In this document: positions 62,934 through 64,000 of the stretch, one piece after another | How the letters are laid out: each line of letters begins with the position of its first letter | Numbering within the stretch: the first letter of the stretch is position 1 | Assembly: GCA_905235085.1 (NCBI GenBank) | Contig: CAJOKD010000014.1 | Location: 34,865 to 98,864 of the forward strand | Reading direction: 5' to 3' | Length of the DNA: 64,000 nucleotides | Source of the DNA: an uncultured Bacteroidales bacterium | GTDB lineage: Bacteria; Bacteroidota; Bacteroidia; Bacteroidales; UBA932 | Made by a program: the position numbers and the translations under genes | Notes under the pieces: model-generated | What the model was told of the DNA's origin: nothing | The model's input: only the letters and a program-made list of their open reading frames with translations | Database searches by the model: none

Positions 62934-64000
62934 TTATTCAGGTGGTAATCCCACTCCCGGATACTTTTGAGGAACAGGTGTTGGTCTTTTCTTATAATCC
63001 CAATTGCCACGCCACCATGAATGTCCTGGAAATGGTTGTTGGCTTTTTCTGTCGTAACTAACACCAGAAGAAGTGCCTCGTACTACTTTGAAATTGGTTA
63101 ACTCATAAAACGCTTCCATTAAAGTTTGCCCGCTTCCTTTTAATTCATATTGCGTTCTACTATTCGATTTGCAAGTATTCAGATTTAATTGAGCGTTGCT
63201 GATGTTTCCTGATGGAATAGGCAAATCTTGAACATTTGTCGCAGGAGTACCAGATTTGTTGGTTTCTCCATTTCCTGTAGCTGTAATATATTCTCCCTCA
63301 CTTGAGTTTAACATGATTGTTTGATTATTTCCATGATAGTTCAAATTTACTTCCTTTATATTACCGCTAGCCATATCACCCCAATCTTGAATAAACTCTT
63401 TTTCTGTCGTAACACTGCTCATAGCAACACTTCCTTTTCCATATTTGGCTTCAAGCTGATTATACATTTCTTTTGACTGCTTGGCAAATCCTCTACCTTC
63501 ACCACGTGGGTCATAGAAAATGTAAGCCTTAATTTTACTGTGGTTTTTTATCTTCTTGCCATCAGCATCCACCCAATCCCTTCCATCCGGGTCAATAAAC
63601 CTTATCGGATTCCCCTCACAGTAACTGTACGGCGACAAGCTTCCGTACTTCGCTGCCATCGGGTCGATGGTCGTCCAGCCTGCGGTGAACGGATCGTACT
63701 GCCTGGCGCCGAAGTCCACCTTGCCGAGGTCGAGGCTTCCGAAGACCTGCTCCTCCTTGCCGCCGAGACGGTAGTGGTTGCTTTCCAGGACAGCGTTACC
63801 CACGCTAAGCCTCGTTCCGTAAGGAAGGAAGTCGTTCCTCTCGACAACCTGCGGGGAGGACAGCCCCGGACTTACGTCCACCACCGACCTGACGTTTCCC
63901 AGGTGGTCCTTCACGAACCAGTGGTCCGTCAGCGTGTAGGTCGAGCCAGACTTCGTGAAGCCGATCCTTCCCTCGTCCCATGCCGCGCTCTCCAGGGTCT
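62934..64000 (-). CDS. RHS-repeat protein C-terminus with caspase-like toxin tip (5' end outside window)
   Basis: The frame is open to the window edge and runs through TLESAAWDEGRIGF into WFVKDHLGNVRSVVD, so the GTG at 63912-63914 is not the start. The core ends at FIDPDGRDW. The AT-rich tip (about 63600 down to 62934) has VNLNYHG (His codon at 63333-63335) and LNLNTCKS (Cys codon at 63171-63173), each after a hydrophobic strand. This is the His-Gly then Cys order of clan CD (caspase-like) peptidases. The tip identity is a proposal; the RHS assignment is firm. Confidence 0.82.
   Translation of the reverse strand, partial: TLESAAWDEGRIGFTKSGSTYTLTDHWFVKDHLGNVRSVVDVSPGLSSPQVVERNDFLPYGTRLSVGNAVLESNHYRLGGKEEQVFGSLDLGKVDFGARQYDPFTAGWTTIDPMAAKYGSLSPYSYCEGNPIRFIDPDGRDWVDADGKKIKNHSKIKAYIFYDPRGEGRGFAKQSKEMYNQLEAKYGKGSVAMSSVTTEKEFIQDWGDMASGNIKEVNLNYHGNNQTIMLNSSEGEYITATGNGETNKSGTPATNVQDLPIPSGNISNAQLNLNTCKSNSRTQYELKGSGQTLMEAFYELTNFKVVRGTSSGVSYDRKSQQPFPGHSWWRGNWDYKKRPTPVPQKYPGVGLPPE
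63708..63842 (-). repeat. RHS core repeat, copy in cassette 1
   Basis: Near-identical partner of 61887-62021, in the same orientation 1.8 kb away. Confidence 0.8.

Noticed and set aside
63912..63914. GTG as the start of the caspase-tip RHS gene
   Set aside because: The same frame continues through conserved RHS core sequence to the end of the window, so the true start lies beyond it.
1..64000. CRISPR array, integrase or transposase genes
   Set aside because: I saw no regularly spaced repeat array, no Cas-like protein and no recombinase or transposase motif anywhere in the window.

Overview
The window looks like a chromosomal segment of a Bacteroidales bacterium (phylum Bacteroidota), probably a gut- or rumen-type glycan degrader; the genus cannot be resolved. 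The reasons are a SusC/SusD pair with glycoside hydrolases, a TonB receptor paired with a DUF4249-type lipoprotein, many lipoprotein signal peptides, few Shine-Dalgarno sites, and promoters of the Bacteroidetes type (TTTG, about 20 bases, TAnnTTTG). The backbone is GC-rich by eye. The last 4 kb contains clearly AT-rich islands.

Layout. 1-3508: split 5'-nucleotidase genes and a GH2 enzyme. 3489-6367 (minus): a LolC/E-type permease and glnS. 6416-35840: a large beta-mannan/glucomannan utilisation region. It holds a mannobiose/cellobiose 2-epimerase, an AraC regulator, SusC, SusD (with a one-base frameshift), a duplicated-domain surface lipoprotein, a BACON-GH5 lipoprotein, a GH26 mannanase, a GH130 mannosylglucose phosphorylase, a sugar:cation symporter, a second GH5, a GH94 cellobiose phosphorylase and a GH2. 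Embedded in it (15270-26330) are three paralogous two-gene modules. Each is a large membrane protein followed by a beta-propeller lipoprotein with a single CxxCH motif. 35896-49218: housekeeping and varied genes (yicC, rmuC, a CBM9/DUF4838-like lipoprotein, a HAMP-like membrane protein with trkH, a RecD-like helicase, dipeptidyl peptidase IV, a phosphohexomutase). 49318-58838: a methyltransferase, the SRP RNA, cdd, mnmA with a long insertion, a DUF4249/TonB-receptor pair, tRNA-Thr and a BaiN/YhiN-like flavoprotein. 58902-59894: a Tat-exported metallo-hydrolase. 59937-64000 (minus): an RHS/YD-repeat polymorphic toxin array with two different toxin tips, each followed by its own candidate immunity gene, and the decayed remains of at least one more cassette.

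How the genes work together. In the mannan region, surface GH26 and GH5 enzymes should cut mannan or glucomannan, SusC/SusD should import the oligosaccharides, and the symporter should take disaccharides into the cytoplasm. There the epimerase turns mannobiose into mannosyl-glucose, GH130 phosphorolyses it to mannose-1-phosphate and glucose, and GH94 phosphorolyses cellobiose. A 29-base sequence with a single mismatch sits across the -33 element of both the susC promoter and the GH26 operon promoter, 17.7 kb apart. This suggests common control by the adjacent AraC protein. The three membrane-protein/CxxCH-propeller modules have no function I can name, and are the best candidate for an undescribed system tied to glycan use. 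The RHS array is the second notable system.
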